Shown piece by piece: positions 32,091-41,269 of a DNA stretch of 64,000 nucleotides. This DNA comes from Acidipila rosea. GTDB lineage: Bacteria > Acidobacteriota > Terriglobia > Terriglobales > Acidobacteriaceae. The first letter of the stretch is position 1. The number at the start of each line of letters is the position of its first letter. The notes beneath the pieces were generated by a model. That model did no database searches, was not told the DNA's origin, and worked only from the letters and a program-made list of their open reading frames with translations. The stretch is from positions 186,001-250,000 of the forward strand of contig NZ_SMGK01000002.1 of NCBI RefSeq assembly GCF_004339725.1, in the 5' to 3' direction. A program made the translations under genes and the position numbers.

Positions 32091-34011
32091 GCCGACAGCA
32101 TCAACGATGCTGCATAAAGGGCGCTTCGATGGGTGGCGAGGGGTCGCCCTCGTTGCGATCACTTATGTCTATTTCCTTATCTTTGCGCAGTTTGGATTTC
32201 TCAAGCGGCTGCAGGAACTAGGCCTCGAAGGAACTCATCTCAAAGCAGTGATGGGCGCCATGGCGGCGGGAGGCATTCTTGCCAGCCTGCTGGCTCCGTT
32301 TCTACCCTTCTTAAAGAGTTCAGGACGCCGTCTGCAGGCGGCGTTGTTCGGCGCCGGAGCAGCTGCCGCCCTCACGCTCCTGCGCCTCAATTCCGCGAGC
32401 TGTATCGCCGTCTCGTTCCTGATCGGCATTTCGCTCGGACTGCTCACCGTGACGCTCGTGGCCAATCTGCCTTTATGGATTGGCGTGAAACAGCCACTGC
32501 TCAAGGTTGGTCTGGGTACAGGCATTGGCTACTTTCTCTGCAACTATCCGCCTCTATTTACAGCGACGCCTGCGGCGATTGCGATCACTGCCGCCTCCGC
32601 CGCTCTTCTGGGTATCCTCTTCGCGAATCCCGTTGCCGTCACGCCCTCTACGCACAGCAACACGGCTATTCGACAACGCGGCGCACCCGCCTTCGCACTT
32701 GTCCTCGTGTGGTTCACAGCGTTGGTCTGGTTTGATTCGGCGGCGTTCTTCATCATTCAAAACTCTCCCGCGCTCAAAGCCGGCACCTGGGAGGGTACCG
32801 GCCATCTATGGCGCACGGGAGGCATTCACCTGGCAGCCGCTATAGCCAGTGCAGGACTGCTCAGGTGGCGTGGACTGCCGGCTACACTCTCCATTGCCTT
32901 CGCTTCCCTGGCTGGAGCCTGCCTGTTGTTGCTGCACCCCGCGCACGCGGGCGCCGCGGCCTTCCTCTATCCCGCAGGGGTTTCGCTCTATTCAGTGGCT
33001 CTGGTCGCTTACCCCTCTTTTCTAATGCCGGGCTTTGCGGACAGAGAGAGAGTACGCAGAGCCGGCTGGATCTACGCTGTTGCGGGATGGATCGGCTCGG
33101 CGATGGGCATCGGCATGGCGCAGAACCTGCATCGTGTTCCACCCGCTTTCATAGCGGCAGCCGCAACTCTGTTCTTCCTACCATGGATTTGGTGGGCGGT
33201 TCACCACTTTCGGCGAGAGGCCGTTGCTATCGTTGCCGTGGTCGCGATTTCTTTCGGAATCCAGCACGTGCTTTCACCGAAGGACGCGAGCAGGAAACCT
33301 GTCAACAGAGTCACAGCTGTGCAGGCTGGCCGTCGGGTTTACATCTCCGAGGGCTGCATCAATTGCCATTCCCAATATGTTCGCCCTCACTCTCCTGACG
33401 TCCAGATGTGGGGTCCGGTGGGTGACCTCGAGGCCATTCGGAGAGAAAAGCCCCCGTTGATCGGCAACCGACGCCAGGGGCCAGACCTGAGCGAAGTCGG
33501 CAGCCGACGCTCACCGCTGTGGCTGCGTATTCACCTGATGGATCCGAGAGCCGTCAGCTATGAATCGGTGATGCCGAACTATTCCTATCTCTTCAAAAGC
33601 GGCCGCGGAGATGCGCTGGTTGCCTATCTGGGCAGTCTCAAGAGCCCGCAAAGCGGGCAGCATTTGCGCGGCGTAATGAATAATTGGCAGCCCTCGGCAG
33701 CCTCTATTGCTGGGGCAGATCGCCTCGATGGCAGCAAGCTTTTCAAGGAGCATTGCGCCACCTGTCACGAAGCCGGAGGCGAAGCGCGGACCAGATGGGC
33801 GGCGAGCTTTACGCGTCTGCCGCCGAACCTGGCAACCGATCACCTGCTGTACATTCCTACGAATGAAGGCTCTGCTCAACTCCGTGCGCGCATTGCCACG
33901 ATCATCAAGTTTGGACTGCCTGGAACGAACATGCCCGGGCATGAATACCTGCCGGATGCGCAGATTGAAGCTATTGCAAAATGGGTTGTCGCCATGCGAG
34001 GGAAAAGCTAG
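32080..34011 (+). CDS. Fusion: multi-span MFS-like membrane domain plus CcoO-like and second cytochrome c domain
   Basis: A 643-residue protein. Residues about 15-395 form a membrane domain with roughly 10-12 spans, MFS-like in look. Then follows a domain like CcoO/FixO, with the heme c motif CINCH (426-430) inside EGCINCHSQYVRPHSPDVQMWG and a likely axial Met 498 in VMPNY. A second cytochrome c domain has CATCH (559-563) and TNMPGH. CcoO normally has only one anchoring helix, so fusion to a transporter-like domain is unusual. I used the TTG at 32080, which overlaps the previous gene by 11 bases; an ATG at 32107 is the alternative and loses only nine residues. Likely the electron-entry partner of the subunit I-like protein. 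Confidence 0.78.
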   Translation: MESKPTASTMLHKGRFDGWRGVALVAITYVYFLIFAQFGFLKRLQELGLEGTHLKAVMGAMAAGGILASLLAPFLPFLKSSGRRLQAALFGAGAAAALTLLRLNSASCIAVSFLIGISLGLLTVTLVANLPLWIGVKQPLLKVGLGTGIGYFLCNYPPLFTATPAAIAITAASAALLGILFANPVAVTPSTHSNTAIRQRGAPAFALVLVWFTALVWFDSAAFFIIQNSPALKAGTWEGTGHLWRTGGIHLAAAIASAGLLRWRGLPATLSIAFASLAGACLLLLHPAHAGAAAFLYPAGVSLYSVALVAYPSFLMPGFADRERVRRAGWIYAVAGWIGSAMGIGMAQNLHRVPPAFIAAAATLFFLPWIWWAVHHFRREAVAIVAVVAISFGIQHVLSPKDASRKPVNRVTAVQAGRRVYISEGCINCHSQYVRPHSPDVQMWGPVGDLEAIRREKPPLIGNRRQGPDLSEVGSRRSPLWLRIHLMDPRAVSYESVMPNYSYLFKSGRGDALVAYLGSLKSPQSGQHLRGVMNNWQPSAASIAGADRLDGSKLFKEHCATCHEAGGEARTRWAASFTRLPPNLATDHLLYIPTNEGSAQLRARIATIIKFGLPGTNMPGHEYLPDAQIEAIAKWVVAMRGKS

Positions 34012-34055
34012 CCAACCAGCCTGCATTTTCGGCTATATGTAATGAAGGGTACAAA

Positions 34056-35081
34056 ATGACGCAAACTCCGTCTTCTTCTGACCACTTCAGGCGCGGACGA
34101 TTCTTCAATCCCGGAACGCAGCCGCAGCGCTTCTCCCACTTCATGAAATGGATCATCCGGCGCAAGATCGGCTATTGGCCACCGTACGTAGACTCAGCTC
34201 CGGGCCCCCGCCCTGCCGCCAAGGTAGAAGGTGAAGAGTTGGTCGCTACCTTCGTCAACCACTCTACTGTGCTCCTTCAGACCAAGGGAATTAACTTTCT
34301 CACGGATCCGGTCTGGTCGAAACGGGTAAGCCCAGTTTCTTTTCTTGGCCCGAGGCGGCATCGCCACCCGGGCATCGTCTTTGAAGACCTTCCTGAGATT
34401 CACTGCATACTCATCAGCCATAATCATTACGACCATCTTGATCTACCTACGCTGAAAAAGCTCGCGGCAAGAAACCAGCCTGTAGTCTTTTGCCCTCTCG
34501 GCACCAGCAAGCTACTCAGGCAGGCAGGTTTGCGCCACATTCATGAGCTTGACTGGTGGGGCCATCAACCGTGGGAAGGTCTACGCATTCACTGTGTACC
34601 CGCTCAGCATTTTTCTGCTCGCACTCCCTTTGATCGAAACAAGGCGCTATGGTGCGGGTGGGTGGTTGAGGATGCAACAGGAAATATCTACTTTGCGGGC
34701 GACACTGGTTTCGGGGATCATTTCAGCGCGATCAAAGAGCGATTTGAACCGATGAGGCTTGCGCTGCTTCCCATCGGGGCCTACAAGCCGGAATGGTTCA
34801 TGGGTCCTATCCACATGACTCCGGAGGAAGCAGTTGCGGCCCATGAAGTCCTGGGCGCATCTACGGCAGTTGCAATCCACTTCGGCACATTTCCTCTGGC
34901 GGACGATGGACTGAATGAGCCCTCGGAGCGACTGGACGCCGCTCTCAATCGCAGCATTCCCTCCCGCCCTATTCTGGTCCTGCAGGAGGGGGAAGGGCGC
35001 TCCATTCCTGCCCATACAACTCCTACAAGCCTTGGTGAAAAAGAGCTACTGCCAGCAGCAGCAAAACCACTGCAACGTTAA
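34056..35081 (+). CDS. Metallo-beta-lactamase-fold hydrolase (NAPE-PLD-like)
   Basis: A 341-residue hydrolase with the metal motif HNHYDH (122-127). The set TFVNHSTVLLQTKG, NFLTDPVWSKR, SFLGPRRHRHPG, YFAGDTGFG and AIHFGTF is typical of the UlaG-like and NAPE-hydrolysing phospholipase D group of MBL-fold proteins. No signal peptide is seen, so it is probably cytoplasmic; the N-terminal part looks membrane-associated at most. The ATG at 34056 has AAGGG six bases upstream. It follows the oxidase-like operon by 44 bp and may be co-transcribed. Its 3' end overlaps a convergent gene by 59 bp. Confidence 0.88.
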   Translation: MTQTPSSSDHFRRGRFFNPGTQPQRFSHFMKWIIRRKIGYWPPYVDSAPGPRPAAKVEGEELVATFVNHSTVLLQTKGINFLTDPVWSKRVSPVSFLGPRRHRHPGIVFEDLPEIHCILISHNHYDHLDLPTLKKLAARNQPVVFCPLGTSKLLRQAGLRHIHELDWWGHQPWEGLRIHCVPAQHFSARTPFDRNKALWCGWVVEDATGNIYFAGDTGFGDHFSAIKERFEPMRLALLPIGAYKPEWFMGPIHMTPEEAVAAHEVLGASTAVAIHFGTFPLADDGLNEPSERLDAALNRSIPSRPILVLQEGEGRSIPAHTTPTSLGEKELLPAAAKPLQR

Positions 35082-35466
35082 CCATAACCCCGTTCATGTC
35101 GAACTCAATCGTTCGCCCCTTTCTATAAATGCGGAGCGGAGCGATTCCATTTTCGTCGTGCAGAGTGCCGCCGTACAATCTTCGGAGAGTACGTGCGACT
35201 AGAAAAGCGATCATGGGCAGACTCGTGATGACCGTTGCCAGATAGAAGCGCTGGCTCATAAACGCGCCGGTCCACCAGAGAAGCATCAGGGCCAGAACTG
35301 CGCCGAGTGCGTGATTGAACACCTGCCACACGACGTGAAACCGCGCATGCCCGGGCCAGCGTGGATTGGTAGCATGCGTTCGGTTCAGGTCAATCAACAG
35401 TGACGCAAGACCCTGCGTTCCCGCAAGCCCCGTCAGCATTACTCTTGAAAGCAGGTGTAGCGGCAT
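35023..35466 (-). CDS. Small four-span membrane protein
   Basis: A 147-residue protein with about four hydrophobic segments (5-25, 48-68, 74-92, 125-145) and a motif-like stretch ATNPRWPGHARFHVVWQVFNH. That stretch resembles one found in uncharacterised bacterial membrane proteins, but I cannot name the family with certainty. Its coding region overlaps the end of the convergent hydrolase gene by 59 bases. No signal peptide, no enzymatic motif. Its product is probably in the inner membrane. The hrpB gene is upstream on the same strand, 48 bp away. Confidence 0.7.
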   Translation of the reverse strand: MPLHLLSRVMLTGLAGTQGLASLLIDLNRTHATNPRWPGHARFHVVWQVFNHALGAVLALMLLWWTGAFMSQRFYLATVITSLPMIAFLVARTLRRLYGGTLHDENGIAPLRIYRKGRTIEFDMNGVMVNVAVVLLLLAVALFHQGL

Positions 35467-35514
35467 GAATCTGTCCTTTCTCTTGAACCAATCTACACAC
35501 GACCGGCGAGTGCC

Positions 35515-37839
35515 TCACGGACGTTCCGGCCACGAATGCCTCGGGTAACGGCGCATCAACTCTCGCCGCACCTGCGGATAGAGCCGCTCCCAGAACCCTG
35601 CCAGATCTGTTGTTGTCTGTACCGGCCGCTGATTGGGAGCGAGCAGGTGGACCACAACAGGTGTTCGATCAGGTCCAATCCGTGGTGTATCCCGCATGCC
35701 GAAAAAGTCCTGTAGACGAGAGGCTATCCACGGCGGCTTGCCGCCCTCGTAGTGGACCTTCGTCTGGCGGCCATTCTGCAGGCGGATGCGTACAGGGGCA
35801 ATTTCATTGAGCCTTCGCGCTCCCTCACGCTGTTCAAGCATGGGCAGAAAGCTGCTTGCGGCATTTCTTAGCTCAGCGAAGCTGCGCAGCCCTGAGCACA
35901 ACTCGCGGAGTGCCTGGTCGAGATCCGGCGGCTCCGATCCCGCAAAGGCAACGCGCGCCATGAATTCCTGCAGCTCTGCTGCATCCACAAAACGTTCGAT
36001 GCCAGCTTCGAGCGCCTTCTGTGCCAGCAGTTCAGCTGCCGCATCGGCATCGGGCGCCGCCCCTCGCGTCTCCTGAATCACCAGTTCGTCGTAGCGCAGC
36101 GCACTCACCGCTTCTACCCGTTCGGAGGTGCGATTCCAGAGAACGCCGGACTGCTCATGCACATGCTCGGGAAAAAGCTCGATGAGCCACTCCGGCTCAA
36201 TGCGCGCGGTCATGCGAATGAGCGGCAACGGCTTATCCTTGCGGTCCTCGGCATCGACCGCGATCATGAATTCATACCTCGGAGGCTCACCCGCAATCTC
36301 CGCCGACGCGCCTGTGGACAGCAGCACCTGGCTTCCTGAACGGCGACGAGCGACGCGATCCGGAAAGCCTGCAAGCAACGACATGAGCAGTGCGTCATCG
36401 TCATGGCGCGCCTGCCGCGGCGGCCGCGCAATTCTGCGAAGTTGCTCAAGATGCTGCCGCGTGCGCGGCTCCGGAGGAAGCTCCATTGCGGCGAGGATGT
36501 CGTTCTTTCCCGCATTGGCGCCCGACCCCAGCAGCGCCGCTGCGATACAACCCTGCTCTCCTACGCCGCGCGCGGCGGACTCGACAAGGATGCGCGACAC
36601 CCGCGGCGGTAACGGGTATCGAGCCAGTCGCTGCGCCATCGCTCCTGTGGCGCCAAGCCGGTCGAGCAATGACTCAGCTCTTTTGACCGCAACCGCAGGC
36701 GGGGCATCGAGCCAGTCGATGCATTCTGCATCCTCGACCCTCATAGCTCGCAATGCGAGGTAAAGCTGGGAGAGGTCACTGCGCATGATCTGCGGTGTGT
36801 CGTGGTCCGGACGATGCAGGTAGTCCTCGGCCGGATAGAGACGCAGGACGCGACCGGGACCAGTACGACCTGCGCGCCCCGCTCTCTGCGTCGCAGATGC
36901 CTTGCTCACCCGCCCGACGTGGAGGGTAGGCAAGCCGGTCCACGGAGAGTAGCTTGCGATGCGTGCGAGACCGCTGTCGATGACTGCCGTTACCCCCTCC
37001 ACAGTTACAGAACTCTCCGCAACATTAGTGGCCAGGATCAATTTCCTCTGAGAGGCGGGCGCGACGGCGCGATCCTGCTCGATAGCCGGCAAATCGCCGT
37101 GCAGCGGCAGCATGAGCAAACCAGACCGACGCGCAGTCGGCTCGCACTCCCGCATGGCGCGACGAATCTCGGCAGCTCCGGGTAGAAAGACCAGAATGTC
37201 CCCTGCATGTTTCTCGTCGAGGAGCGACTCCACTGCTTCCCGCACCTGTGCTTCGAGAGTCTTCGACGAGTAAGGGAGATGCTTGATGAATAGCTCGAAT
37301 AATCTCCCCTCAGACCGCACAACCGGGCAGTCGTCCAAGTATCTCGCTACGGGAGCGGCATCCAGCGTGGCCGACATGACCACGATGAGCAGGTCGGAGC
37401 GCTGGCGTTGCAGGCGCTTCAAAAGCGCGAGCGCAAGATCGCTGTCAAGGTGACGCTCATGGAACTCATCAAGCACCACAGCAGAGACGCCCTTCAGCAA
37501 CGGATCGGAGAGCAGGCGTCGCGTCAACACGCCTTCGGTGACAAATTTCAACCGGGTGCGGGGTCCGGCAACTTCTTCAAAACGAACCTGGTAGCCGACT
37601 GTCTCTCCAACCTCTTCACCGCATTCCCAAGCCACTCGCCGCGCGGCAAGGCGCGCCGCGATCCTTCGCGGCTCCAGGACGACCACTTCCCCACTGACGA
37701 TCTCCATGAGAGCGGGTGGCACGCGAGTCGTTTTGCCCGCGCCAGGTGCGGCTTCAATCACAAGAGCAGGACTACGTCTTAACGAAGCGATAATCTCCGG
37801 AAGAATTGTGTCTACAGGAAGCGAGGGTTTGCGGGTCAC
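35515..37839 (-). CDS. hrpB: ATP-dependent RNA helicase HrpB
   Basis: A 774-residue DExH-box helicase. It has Walker A APGAGKTT (31-38), the DEFH box (124-127), MSATL, and the motif VI-like QRAGRAGRTGPGRVLRLY. The C-terminal half is the HrpB-specific region (QNGRQTKVHYEGGKPPWIASRLQDFFG, ending RPLTWPERP-like RYPRHSWPERP). Length is normal for HrpB (about 800). The family is non-essential in E. coli and its precise role is poorly defined. Monocistronic or linked with the small membrane protein downstream; the promoter must be within the 150 bp before the start. Confidence 0.95.
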   Translation of the reverse strand: MTRKPSLPVDTILPEIIASLRRSPALVIEAAPGAGKTTRVPPALMEIVSGEVVVLEPRRIAARLAARRVAWECGEEVGETVGYQVRFEEVAGPRTRLKFVTEGVLTRRLLSDPLLKGVSAVVLDEFHERHLDSDLALALLKRLQRQRSDLLIVVMSATLDAAPVARYLDDCPVVRSEGRLFELFIKHLPYSSKTLEAQVREAVESLLDEKHAGDILVFLPGAAEIRRAMRECEPTARRSGLLMLPLHGDLPAIEQDRAVAPASQRKLILATNVAESSVTVEGVTAVIDSGLARIASYSPWTGLPTLHVGRVSKASATQRAGRAGRTGPGRVLRLYPAEDYLHRPDHDTPQIMRSDLSQLYLALRAMRVEDAECIDWLDAPPAVAVKRAESLLDRLGATGAMAQRLARYPLPPRVSRILVESAARGVGEQGCIAAALLGSGANAGKNDILAAMELPPEPRTRQHLEQLRRIARPPRQARHDDDALLMSLLAGFPDRVARRRSGSQVLLSTGASAEIAGEPPRYEFMIAVDAEDRKDKPLPLIRMTARIEPEWLIELFPEHVHEQSGVLWNRTSERVEAVSALRYDELVIQETRGAAPDADAAAELLAQKALEAGIERFVDAAELQEFMARVAFAGSEPPDLDQALRELCSGLRSFAELRNAASSFLPMLEQREGARRLNEIAPVRIRLQNGRQTKVHYEGGKPPWIASRLQDFFGMRDTPRIGPDRTPVVVHLLAPNQRPVQTTTDLAGFWERLYPQVRRELMRRYPRHSWPERP

Positions 37840-37989
37840 TGAGTTTCATCGAAACATGGTATTTTGACTCGCGTCAATGGCGCGCCGACCCGGCGATACG
37901 AGCTGTTGACCTTACCGCTATGCGGGAGTTGCAGAGGATCGTTCGGCATCGCCACCCATCACCCGTATTATAGGTTCGTGAAGCCAGAT

Positions 37990-40110
37990 ATGAGATTTAA
38001 GTTCCTCTGCCAGCTCCTCTTCCTCGCCCTCACAATGCAGATTGCGCGCGCGCAGGGCACAGTACCTACGTTCGAGCACTCCGTGGGTCACAGGTCCTAC
38101 ACTCTCGTAGGCAGCGATCCTGCGAAGGGAGCCACGACCACTATCCCCACTGTGCTCGTTCCCATCACGCTTTCTTTCGATGCGAAGAAGCTGGACGGCA
38201 AACCATACCAGATGGGTGCTGGTCCAGATGTAGAGAGCGTGCTGCGCTCGCCCGTCTTCTCCAGGTTCGCCTTCACCTCCGGCGGCACAACCCAGTATGC
38301 CGACGCGATGCTGCGCACTACCTTTCCCGCCGCCAGCGAATGGCACACGTTGCTTGCCAAACCGGAGGTAAAGCCCGTCACTATCACCATTCCCGTCGGC
38401 TATGGTTATGTTCTTACTTCGAGAAAAGATGGCAGCTCTTTCGCCGTCGTTGATGTGAATTATCTGCAGAAAGCTCTCTTCCAGCAGGTACCGAAGCAGG
38501 ACGGCAAGCTTATCATCGCGATGACCCACAACACCACCTATTACGCGGTCAACGATGCAACGGTCTGCTGCTCATGGGGAGCACATGGTGTCGATTCCTC
38601 TACAGGTAACTCATTTGTGCTCGCTTCCTATCTCAAGCATGCACCCGGGATTGTTGAGGATCGCGACGTGCAGCCGCTCACGCAACAACTCGCGGAGTTC
38701 ATCAACGACCCGCTCCACGATCCCCTTCTGGATCCGGCGCTGCAGAATCGGGGCGTTCACTTTCCAGGGAATGCCTTCCCACGCTGGATGCGTCCTGCCA
38801 CGATGCGTCCGGGAGACCAAGGGCGCTGCGGAGGTACGGGCGTAGCCTCTACATACTTCCAGCTCGAACCTACGGATACTAATCGCAAGAACAACTTCCC
38901 TGCATCGAAAGCCTACCTCGTACAGTCAGACGACGCGACTTATCATCTGCAGAACGTCGCCCTGCTGCCCTGGTACACGGGCAACGGCGATGGGCTCGGA
39001 AGCACTTACAGCTTTCCAGACGCAAAGGCGCTGAACGAACCAGCCAGGCCCTGCTCCGCACGCGGCCGACAGACAGACGCCTCTGCGGGCATGCCCACAG
39101 CCGCAGCGCTCCCTTTAACCGGTGCGCCTAATGGCCACAAGCTGATTGGCTACTGGACCGGCCACGGAGCCGCCGGCGCGCCTTTTCCGCTCCATGAAAT
39201 TTCACCGCAATGGGATGTCATCATTGTCGCCTTCGCCTCGCCAGTCAAGAACGCGCCGGAAGGCACTTTGCGCTTCCAGCTACCCGCTGGACTGGACGCT
39301 GCACAGTTCAAAGCCGATATTGCGCTGCTGAGGAAACAGGGAAAGAAGGTCATGATCTCACTCGGCGGCGGTGGGGAATATTTCACCCTCGCGCATGCGA
39401 GCAGCATCCCGAACTTCACCTCTTCAGTCTCGAGCATTGTGAGCGAGTATGGCTTTGACGGGATCGATATCGACTTTGAAAGCCCATCTCTCACCATCGC
39501 CGCCGGTGACACGGACTTCACGCATCCGACCACACCGTCCATCGTCAATCTGATAGCAGGGCTGCGACAGTTGCACGATCATTTTGGGCCAGGTTTCATG
39601 ATCAGCCTGGTTCCGGAAGGAACGCAGATTCCTTCCGGATACCCAAGCTACGGCGGTCAGTTCGGATCGTACCTGCCGATAACATACGCAATTCGTGACA
39701 TTCTTTCCTTCATTGATGTGCAGGACTACAACACACCACCACTTGAAGGTCTTGATGGAGAGATTTATCAGGCTGGCTCCGTTGACTACCATGCAGCGAT
39801 GACGGAGCTTGTACTCCATGGCTTCAATGTTGGCGGCGATCCCAAGCAGTTCTTCCCGCCGGTGCCTGCTGACAAGGTCGCGGTCGGCTTCTTAACCGGA
39901 GACGCAACACCTGCAGTCGTCAGCCACGCAATGGATTACATCATCACCGGCAAGGCTCCTGCAGGCGCCAGTTACAAACTGCTCAAGCCGGGCGGCTACC
40001 CCGGGATGATAGGAGCCATGTTCTGGACAATCGATGACGACCGGCTTGCTAACTACAAGTTCTCCAACGTGATTGGGCCGCAACTTCATAGCTATCCGAC
40101 AAACAGGTAG
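37990..40110 (+). CDS. Secreted two-domain GH18 chitinase
   Basis: A 706-residue secreted protein. After the signal peptide (ends near ARAQ, residue 22) comes a domain of about 350 residues of unknown function (TVPTFEHSVGHRSYTLVGSDP, HNTTYYAVNDATVCCSWGAHG), then a GH18 chitinase domain from about residue 380. The catalytic DxxDxDxE is intact: DGIDIDFE with Asp 490, 493, 495 and Glu 497. SLGGGG, the second conserved strand, and MFWTIDDDR near the end agree with the family. The ATG at 37990 gives the signal peptide; the frame is open 42 codons upstream. A hairpin terminator follows. It probably cleaves fungal or insect chitin outside the cell. Confidence 0.9.
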   Translation: MRFKFLCQLLFLALTMQIARAQGTVPTFEHSVGHRSYTLVGSDPAKGATTTIPTVLVPITLSFDAKKLDGKPYQMGAGPDVESVLRSPVFSRFAFTSGGTTQYADAMLRTTFPAASEWHTLLAKPEVKPVTITIPVGYGYVLTSRKDGSSFAVVDVNYLQKALFQQVPKQDGKLIIAMTHNTTYYAVNDATVCCSWGAHGVDSSTGNSFVLASYLKHAPGIVEDRDVQPLTQQLAEFINDPLHDPLLDPALQNRGVHFPGNAFPRWMRPATMRPGDQGRCGGTGVASTYFQLEPTDTNRKNNFPASKAYLVQSDDATYHLQNVALLPWYTGNGDGLGSTYSFPDAKALNEPARPCSARGRQTDASAGMPTAAALPLTGAPNGHKLIGYWTGHGAAGAPFPLHEISPQWDVIIVAFASPVKNAPEGTLRFQLPAGLDAAQFKADIALLRKQGKKVMISLGGGGEYFTLAHASSIPNFTSSVSSIVSEYGFDGIDIDFESPSLTIAAGDTDFTHPTTPSIVNLIAGLRQLHDHFGPGFMISLVPEGTQIPSGYPSYGGQFGSYLPITYAIRDILSFIDVQDYNTPPLEGLDGEIYQAGSVDYHAAMTELVLHGFNVGGDPKQFFPPVPADKVAVGFLTGDATPAVVSHAMDYIITGKAPAGASYKLLKPGGYPGMIGAMFWTIDDDRLANYKFSNVIGPQLHSYPTNR

Positions 40111-40120
40111 CATAGCGATC

Positions 40121-40153
40121 AAGCACTTATCGGAATAGTTCCGATAAGTGCTT
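40121..40153 (+). terminator. Intrinsic terminator after the chitinase gene
   Basis: AAGCACTTATCGGAA (40121-40135) pairs fully with TTCCGATAAGTGCTT (40139-40153) around TAG, followed by TCTT. It lies 10 bases after the chitinase stop. The downstream GH43 gene must therefore have a promoter inside or past it, or read-through. Confidence 0.75.
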
Positions 40154-40199
40154 TCTTGAAGAAATGAAATTATCTCGCATGCGAAGAACAGTTATATCG

Positions 40200-41234
40200 A
40201 TGAAGCGGCTCATAACGGCTCTGGCAGTGTTCATAATTGCAGTGTCGTCGGGTATGTGTTTCAGCCAGCAGCCGAAAGCTATCTCCCTCAGCGGTGATTA
40301 CTGGGGCACCCACGACCCGTCCATGATCAAGGCTGGAGACACCTGGTATGTCTTCGCAACAGGACGAGCCAAAGATGGCGGCCAGTTCCAGGTGCGCTGC
40401 TCGAAGGACCTGCATGCCTGGACGCTCTGCGGGCACGTCTTCGAGCAGATTCCGCAATGGATCAGGCAAATCAGCCCCGACACCAAAGACCTGTGGGCAC
40501 CGGACATATCTCACGAGCACGGGGAATATCGTCTCTACTACGCCTACTCTGTCTTTGGAAAGAATACTTCCGGAATTGCGCTAGCCACGAACAAGACGCT
40601 CGATGCACACAGTCCAGACTACAAATGGATAGACCACGGTCTCGTTCTGAAGTCGACGCTGGAGGATGACTACAACGCCATCGATCCAAACTTCATTAAG
40701 GACGCGACGGGCCACGAATGGCTGACGTTCGGCAGCTTCTGGAGCGGCATCAAGATGCGGAGACTTGATGCCGCGGGGATGCCCTCAAAACAAGACACTA
40801 CCCTCTACTCACTCGCCAGGAGGGCCAAGCCCGCCGATGCAGCGCCTGCCCCACCGAATCTACCGCCAGATTGGGAGGCTGTTGAGGCGCCGTTCATCAC
40901 GCGTCACGGCAAGTACTACTACCTCTTCGTCTCCTGGGATCTCTGCTGCCGCGGAACCAGGAGCACCTATCGCACCATGGTTGGAAGAGCATCGCGAATC
41001 ACGGGCCCCTACCTCGATAAGAGCGGGAAGCCGATGACGGAAGGTGGTGGATCAGCCTTGCTGACTGCCAATGCAAAATGGCTCGGCCCCGGCGGCGAGT
41101 CGATTGCCAATAACCCTCACGGCGGCGACCTGATCGTGTTTCATGCCTATGACGCGCACACTGGGAAGCCTGCCATGCAGATTTCCACCATCTCATGGAA
41201 GAACGGATGGCCGGAGGTTGCGCTGGGGCAATGA
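40200..41234 (+). CDS. Exported GH43 endo-alpha-1,5-L-arabinanase
   Basis: A secreted five-bladed propeller enzyme that cleaves the alpha-1,5-arabinan side chains of pectin. Conserved acids are in GTHDPSMIKAGDTWYVF (general base Asp), DDYNAIDPNFIKD and DWEAVEAPFI (acid Glu). DLWAPDI and GPGGESIANNPHGGDLIVFHAYD also fit the subfamily of bacterial arabinanases. About 344 residues from the ATG at 40200 (MKRLITALAVF, a clean signal peptide); ATGs at 40164 and 40179 in the same frame are alternatives, but the first lies only 11 bases after the terminator stem. It complements the GH105/GH106 block 20 kb away. Confidence 0.88.
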   Translation: MKRLITALAVFIIAVSSGMCFSQQPKAISLSGDYWGTHDPSMIKAGDTWYVFATGRAKDGGQFQVRCSKDLHAWTLCGHVFEQIPQWIRQISPDTKDLWAPDISHEHGEYRLYYAYSVFGKNTSGIALATNKTLDAHSPDYKWIDHGLVLKSTLEDDYNAIDPNFIKDATGHEWLTFGSFWSGIKMRRLDAAGMPSKQDTTLYSLARRAKPADAAPAPPNLPPDWEAVEAPFITRHGKYYYLFVSWDLCCRGTRSTYRTMVGRASRITGPYLDKSGKPMTEGGGSALLTANAKWLGPGGESIANNPHGGDLIVFHAYDAHTGKPAMQISTISWKNGWPEVALGQ

Positions 41235-41269
41235 TCACTCTGCCCCGGCGCAGGCTGCGTGCGCCCAGG

